From positions 195,953 through 259,952 of the forward strand of contig NZ_JACHHN010000007.1 of the NCBI RefSeq assembly GCF_014202765.1: 64,000 bases of DNA, read 5' to 3'. The DNA is from Silvimonas terrae (GTDB lineage Bacteria; Pseudomonadota; Gammaproteobacteria; Burkholderiales; Chitinibacteraceae). Shown piece by piece: positions 27,928 to 37,002 of the stretch (position 1 is the stretch's first letter; each line of letters begins with the position of its first letter). A program made the position numbers and the translations under genes. The notes beneath the pieces are model-generated. The model saw only the letters and a list, made by a program, of their open reading frames with translations. It had not been told where the DNA came from and did no database searches.

Positions 27928-28644
27928 TCAGAACGCCAGCAAGGGTTCCAGCTTGGCCTGGGCCGAGGCCACCCAGGTGGGGATGTAGAACGGCGCATCG
28001 TCAATCGCAATGGCTTCTACCTCGGTAAACATTTCTACCGACTGCGGCGCGCCCCGCCGGGACTGCCGCGCAATGTGGGAGACCTTCCATATCAGTTGCT
28101 TGACCTCGCCCCGCTTGCTCCACAAGTCATCCAGATGCTTCATGCCGGCAGGCAGCACAAAGTAGGCATCAATGGTGTCGTAGGTGGTTTTATCGTGAAA
28201 ATGTTCCGGGTGCAGGCACAGCAACAAATAGGGCAGATAGTGCGGCTCAAGCCCGGCGTAATCGAAAATACCACGGGTATTGGCATCGATCAGCGCGCGC
28301 TGGAAATCCCCCCAGGACAGTTTGCGGCCCGACAGCGAATACGCTTTCAGGTACACCGGATACAGTTCTTTGAGTACCCAGGCCCGCACACGCTTGCCGT
28401 TATCGAGGTCCAGCGCAGAGGGCTTGAGATCAAACACCGCGTGGCGATATTGCGCCAGCGAGCTACACCGGCTGCCTGCCTTGTGGGCAAAGTGGGTCAC
28501 GGTATGTGGCGGGTGGGCCACCCGCAGCACCATGTCGGCATCGCAGATTTCGCACCGGCCTTTGGCGTTGTCACCATAGGTCTGCCGGAACCACTCCGCG
28601 CTCTGGATTCCTTGCCCGTTCGGGTCTGTGGCGCGATGAGTCAT
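27928..28644 (-). CDS. Hypothetical protein with a CoiA-like zinc motif
   Basis: A 238-residue soluble protein. Near the N-terminus it has C31-x2-C34-x16-H51-x2-H54-x5-C60 (including THFAH), a layout resembling the zinc-binding module of CoiA-like competence proteins and some nuclease-associated proteins. The remainder (helical, with SWGDFQRALIDANTRGIFDY near residue 110) matches nothing I know. The ATG has a strong ribosome-binding site (AAGGAGAT, 6 bases away), so it is surely translated. A role in nucleic-acid handling is only a suggestion. Confidence 0.7.
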   Translation of the reverse strand: MTHRATDPNGQGIQSAEWFRQTYGDNAKGRCEICDADMVLRVAHPPHTVTHFAHKAGSRCSSLAQYRHAVFDLKPSALDLDNGKRVRAWVLKELYPVYLKAYSLSGRKLSWGDFQRALIDANTRGIFDYAGLEPHYLPYLLLCLHPEHFHDKTTYDTIDAYFVLPAGMKHLDDLWSKRGEVKQLIWKVSHIARQSRRGAPQSVEMFTEVEAIAIDDAPFYIPTWVASAQAKLEPLLAF

Positions 28645-28729
28645 GGACTATCTCCTTGTAATCAGAACGCCATGATAACGAAATGAGACAGCTTGCCGTA
28701 GTGCGACAATCAGCCCGCCAGCGCCGCTG

Positions 28730-30004
28730 CTACAACAAACGTGCCAGCAAGGCACCGTTGAGGTGCGCCGGCAGCGGAATGGACACCGCTACGCCATTGC
28801 CCGCCGCCACACTGACAGGCTGGTTCTCCCCATCACGCATGGCGGTCAGTGCCAGCACCTGATTGCCGGACGGGTGGATGATTTCCAGCTGGTCGCCCAC
28901 CGCAAAGCGGTTCTTGACTTCAATCTGCGCCCAGCCATCGGTCACGCTCAGCACCTCGCCCACGTACTGGCTTTGGCGGGACTGGGAGTGGCCATCCAGA
29001 TAATTCTGCGTTTCATGGCTGTGATGGCGCTGCAAAAAGCCGGCGGTATAACCCCGGTTGGCGAGTCCTTCCAGATCGGCCAGCAGTGTCGGATCAAACG
29101 GCCGGCCAGCGACGGCATCATCAATGGCCCGCCGGTACACCTGCGCCGCACGCGCGACGTAATACGCGCTCTTGGTGCGCCCTTCTACCTTGAGCGAATC
29201 CACGCCAATCTCCACCAGCCGCGCCACGTGTTCCACCGCGCGCAGGTCTTTGGAATTCATGATGTAAGTGCCGTGTTCATCTTCCATGATCGGCATCAAT
29301 TCGCCTGGGCGGTTGGCTTCTTCAATCAGGTATTCGGTGTCAGCCGCATCATGGCGCGGCACGCTGCCACAGGCGCTCTCCCCTGCGGCGTGGACTTTGT
29401 AATCCCAGCGGCACGCATTGGTACAGGTGCCCTGGTTGGGGTCACGGTGATTGAAGTAGCCGGACAACAAACAGCGCCCGGAATACGCAATGCACAACGC
29501 GCCATGGACAAAAACTTCCAGTTCCATATCCGGGCATTGCTGGCGAATCTCCGCGATTTCTTCCAGCCCCAGTTCGCGCGAGAGAATCACCCGCGTGAGC
29601 CCCAGCGACTGCCAGAACTTCACCCCGGCATAGTTAACTGTATTGGCCTGCACCGACAGATGAATGGGCATATCCGGCCAGGCTTCCCGCACCAGCATGA
29701 TCAGACCGGGATCTGCCATGATCAGCGCGTCGGGTTTCATGGCGATCACCGGGGCCATATCGGCCACAAAGGTTTTCACCTTGGCGTTGTGCGGCAAGAC
29801 ATTGGCCGCCACAAATAACTGTTTGCCGCGCGCGTGGGCCTCTTCAATCCCGGTTGCCAGTTGTTCCAGCCGGAAATCATTGTTGCGCGCACGCAGGCTG
29901 TAACGCGGCAGACCGGCGTAGACCGCGTCCGCGCCAAAATCATAGGCAGTTCGTAATTTGGCGAGATTACCGGCAGGCAACAACAGTTCTGGCGCGCGAC
30001 GCAT
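28730..30004 (-). CDS. trhP: tRNA uridine-34 hydroxylase TrhP (YegQ, U32 family)
   Basis: A 424-residue U32-family protein. It tracks E. coli YegQ along its length, with shared blocks AGNLAKLRTAYDFGADAVYAG, HLSVQAN, VILSRELGLEEI, FVHGALCIAYSGRCLLSGY, DPNQGTCTNACRW and EDEHGTYIMNSKDLRA. In E. coli, TrhP works with prephenate and an iron-sulfur cluster to hydroxylate U34 of certain tRNAs, the step before cmo5U or mcmo5U. The conserved cysteines in GRCLLSGY and TCTNACRW fit cluster binding. The start at 30004 agrees with homologues. An upstream TTG (30028) adds eight residues and is less likely. Confidence 0.93.
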   Translation of the reverse strand: MRRAPELLLPAGNLAKLRTAYDFGADAVYAGLPRYSLRARNNDFRLEQLATGIEEAHARGKQLFVAANVLPHNAKVKTFVADMAPVIAMKPDALIMADPGLIMLVREAWPDMPIHLSVQANTVNYAGVKFWQSLGLTRVILSRELGLEEIAEIRQQCPDMELEVFVHGALCIAYSGRCLLSGYFNHRDPNQGTCTNACRWDYKVHAAGESACGSVPRHDAADTEYLIEEANRPGELMPIMEDEHGTYIMNSKDLRAVEHVARLVEIGVDSLKVEGRTKSAYYVARAAQVYRRAIDDAVAGRPFDPTLLADLEGLANRGYTAGFLQRHHSHETQNYLDGHSQSRQSQYVGEVLSVTDGWAQIEVKNRFAVGDQLEIIHPSGNQVLALTAMRDGENQPVSVAAGNGVAVSIPLPAHLNGALLARLL

Positions 30005-30064
30005 AAAGAGGGGTTTCCGTCTGGGCAAGGAGCAAAGCCGACAATTATAAAACCCTGCGCCGGC

Positions 30065-30766
30065 TGCCTCTCTTTTAAGCAGGTGGTAAAAATGCCGCTA
30101 AAACAGTTGTTTGCCCCATCTGTCCACAGCACGTACACATGTTTGTTCCGGGTTTTGCGTGGACAACCCACTCTTTTCCACAAAGGGTGTGACCGACCTG
30201 CCAATGCCCTTATGAACCCTGGCAGATTGCCCAAAAAACGGGCGCACTCCACAAATGTCTGGGCGGACAAGGACTTGCCCCACTTGTCCACAGGGCATGC
30301 ACAGTCTTGTGCCCGCATCTTGTGTAAAACCCGTTGGGATTGCCTCTTTTTCAGGCAGTGCCAAAAAGCCGTTTAGCGTCAACGGCCTGCCCCGCTTGTC
30401 CACAGACCACCAACATGGTTGTTCCGCAAAAACCGTGGAAAACCATACGCAGCCTGGTTTTGCGAGGTGCCTCGCAGCAAAGGGCAGCCGGATTTATCCC
30501 CAGGTTTTGCTGAAAACACCCTGCAAAACGCCCTTTGCCTGTTTTTTGATCAGTGCTTAAAAAGCGTTATGACTCAGCACCCTGAAGCCCTTATCCACAG
30601 CCTCTGCACAGTTCAGCCCGGACAAAGCGGGGATAATCCCCAGCCGTATCGGGCTGCAACGCTGCCCATTTTGCAGGCAGCGGCCAGAAAGCCTTGCAAA
30701 TCAAGGTGATGAGGCGCTTACCCACATGGCGTACACAAGCTTGTCCAGCCCGCGCGTGGATAACCG
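30065..30766. repeat. Array of five degenerate 104-bp structured repeats with paired DnaA-box-like sites
   Basis: The gene-free stretch 30005-30868 holds five direct repeats at 30065-30168, 30228-30331, 30341-30444, 30536-30639 and 30663-30765, separated by 59, 9, 91 and 23 bases. The left half of a unit begins TGCC, a T-rich loop, then AGGCAG and AAAAAGCC in most copies. The right half starts 55-56 bases later with a 9-mer like TTGTCCACA or TTATCCACA and ends about 48 bases on with its inverse (GTGGACAA, GTGGATAA, GGGGATAA). Between them is a shorter palindrome such as ACAAGCTTGT. Unit 1 pairs GTCC with GGAC, whereas unit 4 pairs ATCC with GGAT, a compensating change. Unit 2 is the most diverged in its left half. 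Confidence 0.85.
30591..30599 (+). promoter_or_regulatory. Consensus DnaA box in repeat unit 4
   Basis: TTATCCACA is an exact match. Related sites in the array are TTGTCCACA (30284, 30396), TTACCCACA (30718), TTTTCCACA (30174) and, on the minus strand, TTTTACACA (30321-30329) and TTATCCACG (30755-30763). Confidence 0.5.
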
Positions 30767-30868
30767 GTGCGAGTACATCGCGCCGCTGTACGCAATCGTC
30801 CATGTCAGCGGTATGCCAGACGGTTAACATGGTTGTTTTCCAGGCCATCGTCACGAGGTTTCTCCACC

Positions 30869-31666
30869 ATGAAGATCGGATTTATCGGCACCGGCAACAT
30901 GTCTGGCGCCATGATCGCCGGTATTAAACACACCCACCCGGATTGGCAAATCCACGGCTACAACCGCAGCCACGAAAAACTGATTGCCCTGCAAAACAAA
31001 TGGGATGTGGTGCCTTCTGATTCTCTGGCCGAAATCGCCGCCCTGGCAGACTTTCTGGTGGTTGGGGTCAAACCGCAGGGTTATGACGCCATGCTGGCCC
31101 AGTTACGCCCGCTGCTGCAGCCACGGCACGTGATTGTGACCGTCGCCGTGGGATACCCGATCGAGCGCGTACAGCGCCACGCCGGCGAACACACCAAGGT
31201 GGTACGCAGCATGCCCAACACGCCCGCCCAGATTGGCCAGGGCATGAGCGCACTGTGTGCCTCTACCCAGGTATCGGTTGATGAGCGCGCGGCGGCGCAA
31301 AACATCTTTGAGAGCTTTGGTCGTGCCGTATTTATTGAGGAGAGCCAGTTTGACGTGTTCTCTGCCGTGGCGGGCTCTTTGCCGGCGTATGTCTGCGTGA
31401 TTATCGAAGCGCTGGCAGACGCCGCCGTGCAGCACGGCATGCCCCGGCAGCAGGCTTATGGTGTGATCAGCCAGGCAGTCATGGGGTCGGCGCAACTGGT
31501 GCGCGATGGCAATCGGCATCCGGCCGAGTTGAAGGATCAGGTGTGCTCGCCGGGTGGCACGACGATTGCCGCCATTGCGGCGCTGGAAGCGGGTGGCTTG
31601 CGCAGTACCTTGATTGAGGCGGTGAGCGCCTGTATGGCGCGGACGAAGGTGTTGGCGGGGAAATGA
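30869..31666 (+). CDS. proC: Pyrroline-5-carboxylate reductase
   Basis: A 265-residue NAD(P)H-dependent enzyme that performs the last step of proline synthesis, reducing pyrroline-5-carboxylate. The Rossmann motif GFIGTGNMSGAMIAGI is at residues 4-19, and the C-terminal family signature appears as KDQVCSPGGTTIAAIAAL near residue 225. The ATG at 30869 starts directly at the conserved N-terminus, with GAGG about 10 bases upstream. An upstream in-frame extension to 30767 runs into the repeat array and is rejected. Confidence 0.95.
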   Translation: MKIGFIGTGNMSGAMIAGIKHTHPDWQIHGYNRSHEKLIALQNKWDVVPSDSLAEIAALADFLVVGVKPQGYDAMLAQLRPLLQPRHVIVTVAVGYPIERVQRHAGEHTKVVRSMPNTPAQIGQGMSALCASTQVSVDERAAAQNIFESFGRAVFIEESQFDVFSAVAGSLPAYVCVIIEALADAAVQHGMPRQQAYGVISQAVMGSAQLVRDGNRHPAELKDQVCSPGGTTIAAIAALEAGGLRSTLIEAVSACMARTKVLAGK

Positions 31667-31721
31667 GGGGGTTGGCGAGCCTGATACCGGGGTTGCTGGC
31701 GGGATGCTGCGACGTGGAAAG

Positions 31722-32023
31722 GTCGTAGGGTGGATTCGGAGCGGAGCGACAATCCACCTTCATTGCCGTAAAACCCGAAACTCTGTTAGCGCCTTGCGGC
31801 GCGGGTTTGAAAGGCATTTGATACCCGCGGTGGCCGGAGCACGTTACTTTCTTTGCTTCGCCAAAGAAAGCAGTCGTAGGGTGGATTCGGAGCGGAGCGA
31901 CAATCCGCCTTCATTGCCGTAAAACCCGAAACTCTGTTAGCGCCTTGCGGCGCGGGTTTGAAAGGCATTTGATACCCGCGGTGGCGGGAACACCCTACTT
32001 TCTTTGCCTCGCCAAAGAAAGTA
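31722..32023. repeat. Tandem 151-bp direct repeat
   Basis: Copies 31722-31872 and 31873-32023 are nearly identical. Each begins GTCGTAGGGTGGATTCGGAG, contains the inverted GGTGGATT / AATCCACC pair and ends in CGCCAAAGAAAG. A third, more diverged copy starts at 43239. Confidence 0.9.
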
Positions 32024-32270
32024 GGCAAAGAAAGGCGACCCCGCCCTGCGGCCCTCCGGGCTTCCCTCGGTTGGTCGGGAGCCTGGGGTCTCCCTCCACG
32101 CCCTCGGCGCTGGGCTTTTATGGGGGAGAAAGTCAAAAACAACCCCAACTGCAACGGCAATATCCACTGCCCCTGCCCCTGCCCCTGCCCCTGCCACTGC
32201 CACCGCCACTTCAACACGCACCCCACTGACTCGTCATTCCGGCCCTGAGCCGGAATCCAGCGACGACACG
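31873..32270. repeat. Dispersed ~400-bp intergenic element, copy 1
   Basis: The second 151-bp unit continues rightwards through CTTTCTTTGCCTCGCC, GGCCCTCCGGGCTTCCCTC, GGTCGGGAGCCT and GGCGCTGGGCTTTTATG to the inverted repeat ATTCCGG / CCGGAAT near 32235-32255. The same order of blocks recurs at 43239-43610. Similar CTTTGCTTCGCCAAAGAAAG sequences are widespread between genes in proteobacteria and are often mistaken for reading frames. Confidence 0.8.
32167..32208. repeat. Hexanucleotide microsatellite (CTGCCC)n
   Basis: About five units of CTGCCC followed by two drifting units (CTGCCA, CCGCCA) inside the dispersed element. It is outside any real gene. Confidence 0.8.
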
Positions 32271-32307
32271 TGAGCACTCTTTACGGTGAATTCGGAGCGC
32301 AGCACCG

Positions 32308-32340
32308 TAGCCCGGATGGAGCAAAGCGGGAATCCGGGGT
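32308..32340. repeat. TAGCCCGGAT-type inverted repeat
   Basis: GTAGCCCGGATGGAGC followed by GGGAATCCGGGG, the same short inverted-repeat family as at 21245-21280, 21358-21393, 43741-43771 and 53347-53375. Confidence 0.7.
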
Positions 32341-32424
32341 GGCGATGTCGGCAAGAATGGGGTTGTGCGGTGAGGGGTCAGGCGAGTGAGGGCCGCGATA
32401 TGGCTCTTGATGAACATCAGCAAA

Positions 32425-32453
32425 CAAAAAACGGCCGCAAAGGGCCGTTTTTT
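32425..32453 (-). terminator. Terminator of the xseB-ispA-dxs operon
   Basis: AAAAAACGGCC and GGCCGTTTTTT flank a short loop, 20 bases after the dxs stop. T runs on both strands allow use in both directions. Confidence 0.85.
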
Positions 32454-32472
32454 GTTTTGCCGGACTAACGAG

Positions 32473-34314
32473 TCAAGCCAGCTTCTTGCGAATCGCCGCA
32501 GTCACACCCGCCCCATCCAGCCCGCAATCGGCCAGCAGTTTGTGCTGCTCACCGTGTTCCACGTAGCCATCCGGCAAGCCCAGCAGCAGTGTATCGATCT
32601 TGATGCCCTGGGCGCTGAGCGATTCCAGCACCGCGCTGCCGGCGCCGCCCATGATGGCGTTGTCTTCCACCGTCACGATCAAGTCGTGGCTGGTGGCCAG
32701 TTCTGCGACCAGCGCGTCGTCCAGCGGCTTTACAAAGCGCATGTTGGCCACGGTGGCGTCCAGTGCTTCGCCGGCTTCCAGCGCCGCGCCCAGACGGGTG
32801 CCGAAGGAGAGGATTGCCACTTTGCTGCCCTTGCGGCGGACTTCACCCTTGCCCCAGGGCAAGGCGGTCATCTCCTCCTCAACGGTGGCACCGAGGCCGC
32901 TGCCGCGCGGGTAGCGCACGGCGGTGGGGCCATCATGCAGGAAGGCGGTGTAGAGCATCTGCCGGCATTCGTTTTCATCGCCCGGGGCCAGAATGGCCAT
33001 ATTTGGGATGCACCGCAGGAACGAGTAATCAAACGAGCCCGCGTGCGTCGGGCCATCCGCACCCACCAGCCCCGCCCGGTCAATGGCAAACACCACTGGC
33101 AGGTTTTGCAGTGCGACGTCATGTACCAGTTGGTCATAAGCGCGCTGCAAAAAGGTGGAGTAGATAGCGACCACCGGCTTGACGCCCTCACAGGCCAAGC
33201 CACCGGCAAAGGTCACGGCGTGCTGTTCGGCAATGCCCACGTCAAAGTAGCGGGCGGGATATTGCTCCGCGAATTTCACCAGGCCCGAACCCTCGCGCAT
33301 GGCGGGGGTAATGCCGACCAGACGTTCATCTTTGGCGGCCATGTCGCACAGCCATTCGCCAAACACCTGGGTGAAGCTGGGCTTGCTGCTGGATTTGCCC
33401 GTCATGCCGTTTTCCGGCGTGAACGGGGTCACGGCGTGATATTTGACCGGGTCGGCCACGGCCAGTTTGTAGCCCTGACCTTTTTTGGTCACCACATGCA
33501 AAAACTGCGGGCCAGAGAGGTTCTTGATGTTCGACAGTGTGGTGACCAGCGTGTCGATATCGTGCCCATCAATCGGGCCAATGTAATTGAAGCCAAATTC
33601 TTCAAACAACAGGCCGGGGGTGAACAAGCCTTTGAGTTGTTCTTCACTGCGCTTGGCCAGCTCCCGCAGCGGCGGCACTTTGTCCAGCATGCGGCCAGAC
33701 ACATTGCGAAAACCGTTGTAGAACTTGCCCGAGAGCATCTTGGCGAGGTAGTTGTTGAGCGCGCCCACATTGGGCGAGATCGACATCTCGTTGTCGTTCA
33801 GGATCACCAGCAGGTCAACATCCCGGTCGCCGGCGTTGTTGAGCGCTTCAAACGCCATACCGGCCGTCATGGAGCCATCGCCAATCACGGCAATGGCTTT
33901 ACGGTTTTCGCCGTGCAGTTTGGCGGCCTCGGCAAAGCCCAGCGCGGCCCCAATAGATGTACTGGAGTGACCGACACCAAAGGTGTCGTATTCACTCTCT
34001 TCGCGCTTGGGAAAACCTGCCAGGCCGTTTTGCTGGCGCATGGTGCCCATGCGCTCGCGGCGACCGGTCAGCACCTTGTGCGGATAGCTTTGGTGGCCCA
34101 CATCCCACACGATCCGGTCATACGGCGTGTTAAAGACGTAATGCAAAGCCAGGGTCAGTTCGACTGCGCCCAGGTTAGAGGCAAAGTGCCCTCCGGTGCT
34201 GCTGATGGAGTCCAGCAGAAACTGGCGCAGTTCACCCGCCACCTGCGGCAGGTCTTCCCGGTCCAGGGCGCGCAGATCGGCGGGCAAATTGATTTGATCA
34301 AGCAATGTGGTCAT
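32473..34314 (-). CDS. dxs: 1-deoxy-D-xylulose-5-phosphate synthase
   Basis: A 613-residue thiamine-diphosphate enzyme that condenses pyruvate and glyceraldehyde 3-phosphate in the first step of the MEP isoprenoid pathway. Visible features are [15 protein letters not shown] near residue 72, the thiamine-binding [18 protein letters not shown] near 145, the transketolase pyrimidine domain with [12 protein letters not shown] near 415, and the C-terminal domain. The start [11 protein letters not shown] at 34314 lies 13 bases past the ispA stop. The in-frame extension to 34389 overlaps ispA and is rejected. Confidence 0.97.
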   Translation of the reverse strand: MTTLLDQINLPADLRALDREDLPQVAGELRQFLLDSISSTGGHFASNLGAVELTLALHYVFNTPYDRIVWDVGHQSYPHKVLTGRRERMGTMRQQNGLAGFPKREESEYDTFGVGHSSTSIGAALGFAEAAKLHGENRKAIAVIGDGSMTAGMAFEALNNAGDRDVDLLVILNDNEMSISPNVGALNNYLAKMLSGKFYNGFRNVSGRMLDKVPPLRELAKRSEEQLKGLFTPGLLFEEFGFNYIGPIDGHDIDTLVTTLSNIKNLSGPQFLHVVTKKGQGYKLAVADPVKYHAVTPFTPENGMTGKSSSKPSFTQVFGEWLCDMAAKDERLVGITPAMREGSGLVKFAEQYPARYFDVGIAEQHAVTFAGGLACEGVKPVVAIYSTFLQRAYDQLVHDVALQNLPVVFAIDRAGLVGADGPTHAGSFDYSFLRCIPNMAILAPGDENECRQMLYTAFLHDGPTAVRYPRGSGLGATVEEEMTALPWGKGEVRRKGSKVAILSFGTRLGAALEAGEALDATVANMRFVKPLDDALVAELATSHDLIVTVEDNAIMGGAGSAVLESLSAQGIKIDTLLLGLPDGYVEHGEQHKLLADCGLDGAGVTAAIRKKLA

Positions 34315-34327
34315 GACTCTGTTCTTT

Positions 34328-35215
34328 TTAGCTGCGGCGTTCGACGATAAAGTCCGCCAATGCCTGCAAACGGGCGGCACGCTCGCCAAAGGGTGCCAGC
34401 GCGGCGCAGGCCTCGTTCAAGAGTTCTGCGGCTTTGTCTTTGGCGCCTTTCAGGCCCAGCAAAGACACGTAGGTCGGTTTGTGGTTGGCGGCATCCTTGC
34501 CCACGGTTTTACCCAGGGTGGCGGTGTCGGACTCTTCATCGAGCACGTCGTCAATGACCTGGAAAGCCAGGCCGATGCACTTGGCAAAGTGATCCAGCCG
34601 CGCCCGATCCTCGCTGCTCATGGGCTCGCCGCAATACGTGCCCATGATGACGCTGGCGCGAATCAGCGCGCCAGTCTTCAGAATATGCATCAATTCCAGT
34701 TCGGGCAGAGTCAGTGTCTGGCCGACACTGTATAGATCAATACCCTGCCCGCCGCACATGCCAAGACTACCCGAAGCACGTGCCAGTGCGGCCATGGTGG
34801 CGACCTGGTCGGCAGCGCGGGCAAATGGGGCGTGCGCCAGCACATCAAAGGCCTGGGCTTGCAGGGCATCTCCCGCCAGCAAGGCGGTGGCTTCATCAAA
34901 CTGCACGTGAACGGTGGGCTTGCCGCGCCGCAGCACGTCGTTGTCCATCGCCGGCATATCGTCATGGACCAGCGAATAGGCGTGGATCATCTCCACAGCG
35001 GCGGCGGCAGCGGCCGTACAGGGCGCACTGCCGTTCACCAGTTCCGCAGCGGCGTAAACCAGCAGGGGGCGCACCCGTTTGCCGCCATCGAGCACGGCGT
35101 AACGCATGGCGTCATGCAGTCTTGAGGGCGCGTGCGACAGCGGTGGCAGTGCGTGTTCGAGCGTATTTTCCATGCGCGTCTGAACGTCGCGCATCCATTC
35201 CTTGAAGTCGGTCAA
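34328..35215 (-). CDS. ispA: Farnesyl diphosphate synthase
   Basis: A 295-residue short-chain prenyl transferase adding isopentenyl diphosphate to give farnesyl diphosphate. Both aspartate-rich motifs are present: DDMPAMD near residue 85 and [15 protein letters not shown] near 222. GGKRVRP (near 44) and GGQGIDL are also conserved. The start appears to be TTG at 35215, overlapping the xseB stop (TTGA), with GGGGAT 6 bases upstream. This length aligns with E. coli IspA. An ATG at 35194 is a possible alternative. Confidence 0.95.
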   Translation of the reverse strand: MTDFKEWMRDVQTRMENTLEHALPPLSHAPSRLHDAMRYAVLDGGKRVRPLLVYAAAELVNGSAPCTAAAAAAVEMIHAYSLVHDDMPAMDNDVLRRGKPTVHVQFDEATALLAGDALQAQAFDVLAHAPFARAADQVATMAALARASGSLGMCGGQGIDLYSVGQTLTLPELELMHILKTGALIRASVIMGTYCGEPMSSEDRARLDHFAKCIGLAFQVIDDVLDEESDTATLGKTVGKDAANHKPTYVSLLGLKGAKDKAAELLNEACAALAPFGERAARLQALADFIVERRS

Positions 35216-35448
35216 GCTTGATCCCCATCCACTTTGAGGGTCTGCAGGCGGTCCCCTTCCAGGACCTTGAGCTGGCGTTCGGCGTCGGCCAGTTTGCCTT
35301 CGCAGTATTGCAAAAGCTCCTGACCACGCTGCCAGGATGCGAGCGAGGCTTCCAGTGCCAGGTTGCCAGACTCAAGCTGGGCGATCAGCGCTTCCAGCTC
35401 GGCAAAACCGGCTTCAAAATTCTCCGGCTGTTTGACTGTTTTAGGCAT
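35212..35448 (-). CDS. xseB: Exodeoxyribonuclease VII small subunit
   Basis: A 78-residue helical protein with the family core FEAGFAELEALIAQLESG followed by LEASLASWQRGQELLQYC. It binds the large subunit XseA (not in the window) to form the single-strand-specific exonuclease VII. It is the first gene of xseB-ispA-dxs, the classical arrangement. The ATG at 35448 gives the usual length. An in-frame start at 35481 would add an uncharacteristic hydrophobic stretch. Confidence 0.93.
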   Translation of the reverse strand: MPKTVKQPENFEAGFAELEALIAQLESGNLALEASLASWQRGQELLQYCEGKLADAERQLKVLEGDRLQTLKVDGDQA

Positions 35449-35695
35449 GCTGCAAAACTCGGCGGAAAATCCAGCGAACATAGCGTATTGGCGGCTTTGG
35501 CGTCAATGACAGGCAGATGACTGTTGCCTCTGACAAGCAGGTCAACGAGGCGACCGGCCAGAGCCATTGACCGGCTTTGCAAGACACATCAAGCAGATAC
35601 ACAAGCCCACAACGCCACCGGGCCTGTGCACGGAGACGACACGCCCGGCGGCTGCGCCAGTGCATGAACCGGCGCAGCGGCCAGGGCGGTGGGTA

Positions 35696-35971
35696 TTAAT
35701 GCAGTACGCGGCGATCGTGGTGTTCGGTTTCGGCAAACATGGCGCCCTCTTCCAGCATGGCTTCATCATCATCGGCTGCGGCGGCTTGCAGCATCAGGTC
35801 TGCAAACCCTGCTGGCACCCCGGCTTTGAGCATGATCTCCAGCAGATCTTGCGCGTCACCCCCAGCATCCAGGTTGTCCTGGGCCCATTCGAACCAGTCG
35901 CCGTAAAAGTCCAGCCAGTGTGCGTCCAGAAATTCCATCATTTCGTCCCATCGGGCATGCAATAAGAACAT
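35696..35971 (-). CDS. Small acidic hypothetical protein
   Basis: A 91-residue acidic protein (MFLLHARWDEMMEFLDAHWL at its start), rich in Asp, Glu, Trp and Met, with no signal peptide. I do not recognise it. The ATG at 35971 lacks a ribosome-binding site. ATGs near 35941 preceded by GGGACG would shorten it by about ten residues. Codon use is like its neighbours. It stands alone between xseB and the nadC terminator. Confidence 0.55.
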   Translation of the reverse strand: MFLLHARWDEMMEFLDAHWLDFYGDWFEWAQDNLDAGGDAQDLLEIMLKAGVPAGFADLMLQAAAADDDEAMLEEGAMFAETEHHDRRVLH

Positions 35972-36086
35972 AGGATATATCCGATAAGTCTACGCAAACG
36001 GACACCTGTGTACTATTGACGCCGCAGTTTCTCACAAAAAAACGATGTTTTTATTCGCGCAGGCCTTTCTGGCTAAGGACACAAAT

Positions 36087-36115
36087 AAAAACGGAGCCGG
36101 TGAGGCTCCGTTTTT
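36087..36115 (-). terminator. Terminator of the cysK-nadC operon
   Basis: AACGGAGCC and GGCTCCGTT form a hairpin with flanking A and T runs, 21 bases after the nadC stop. Confidence 0.88.
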
Positions 36116-36135
36116 CTCATAAATCAGTGCTGGTT

Positions 36136-36975
36136 TCAGAGTGCAAAACGCATCGATAAATCGATCGCACGGACGTCTTTGGTCAGTTTTCCGACGGAAA
36201 TGCGGTCTACCCCGGTTTCAGCAATGGCCTTAATTTGCTCTAGATCAACTCCACCCGATGCTTCCAGCACCGCACGGCCACGGGAAGACTGCACGGCCAC
36301 GCGCATGTCAGCCAGCGTCATGTTATCCAGCAGCACTGATGTAGCCCCCGCGTGCAATGCCTCGTTCAACTCATCCAGGTTTTCCACTTCAATCTGGATG
36401 GTCACCTGGGAGGGCGCCAGTTCCCGCGCGGCCTTGAGCGCGGCGCTAATGCTGCCGGCGGCCATGATGTGGTTTTCCTTGATCAGGATGCCGTCGTACA
36501 AACCAATACGCTGGTTCTCTCCCCCGCCCACCTTGACCGCGTATTTTTGCGCCAGCCGCAGGCCTGGAAAGGTTTTACGGGTGTCATATACTTTGGCCTG
36601 GGTGCCGGTAATGGCATCCGCGTAGCGGCGGGTTTCAGTCGCGACACCCGACAGCAACTGCAGGAAATTGAGCGCAGCCCGTTCACTGGTCAGCAGGCTA
36701 CGGGCCTGGCCTTCCACCCGGCACAGCAAGGTGTTGGGCGCCACGCGCTCACCCTCTGCCACTTGCCACAGAACCCGGCTGGATGGATCAACCTGGCGAT
36801 AGACTTCTTCAAACCAGTCCTGGCCGCAAATCACCGCCTCTTCCCGCGCAATCACCGTCGCCACGCCCGGGTGGCCGGCGGGGATCAATTGTGCGGTCCA
36901 GTCACATTGACCAATGTCTTCGGCCAGGGCAGCCGCCACATTGGCAGCAATCACGTGATGAGCGGGAGCGGTCAT
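36136..36975 (-). CDS. nadC: Nicotinate-nucleotide pyrophosphorylase (carboxylating)
   Basis: A 279-residue quinolinate phosphoribosyltransferase that converts quinolinate and PRPP into nicotinate mononucleotide for NAD synthesis. Conserved blocks are [16 protein letters not shown] near residue 100, [18 protein letters not shown] near 130, [20 protein letters not shown] near 152, and the C-terminal EASGGVD and DRISVGKLT. The ATG at 36975 has AGGA 9 bases upstream. The gene follows the phosphohexomutase after 27 bases. Confidence 0.96.
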   Translation of the reverse strand: MTAPAHHVIAANVAAALAEDIGQCDWTAQLIPAGHPGVATVIAREEAVICGQDWFEEVYRQVDPSSRVLWQVAEGERVAPNTLLCRVEGQARSLLTSERAALNFLQLLSGVATETRRYADAITGTQAKVYDTRKTFPGLRLAQKYAVKVGGGENQRIGLYDGILIKENHIMAAGSISAALKAARELAPSQVTIQIEVENLDELNEALHAGATSVLLDNMTLADMRVAVQSSRGRAVLEASGGVDLEQIKAIAETGVDRISVGKLTKDVRAIDLSMRFAL

Positions 36976-37002
36976 AGGGCGAAATCCTGAGTGCAAAAGC
37001 GC

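Noticed and set aside
30065..30766. The five-unit array considered as CRISPR
   Set aside because: Units are about 104 bp and degenerate and spacers range from 9 to 91 bp, with no cas genes. CRISPR repeats are shorter, near identical and evenly spaced.
30065..30766. The array considered as a replication origin
   Set aside because: It has DnaA-box-like sites, but no AT-rich unwinding region is obvious and dnaA, dnaN, rpmH or replication-initiator genes are absent. A titration or RNA role seems more likely.
30767..30868. N-terminal extension of proC
   Set aside because: The extra 34 residues precede the conserved Rossmann start and run into the repeat array. A ribosome-binding site serves the ATG at 30869.
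32167..32208. CTGCCC microsatellite considered as a phase-variation tract
   Set aside because: It lies in an intergenic repeat, not in a gene or between promoter boxes, so changes in length would not switch a gene.
31786..32277. Overlapping reading frames of 94-163 residues on both strands
   Set aside because: They fall in the tandem and dispersed repeats. The translated sequence repeats itself with the DNA, and similar frames in other genomes are known annotation errors.
32386..34350. 654-residue plus-strand reading frame
   Set aside because: Antisense shadow of dxs, with composition rich in His, Gln and Arg as typical for shadows in this genome.
35651..35678. GCTGCGCC / GGCGCAGC inverted repeat considered as a terminator
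   Set aside because: No T run follows on either strand. It may be chance in GC-rich sequence.
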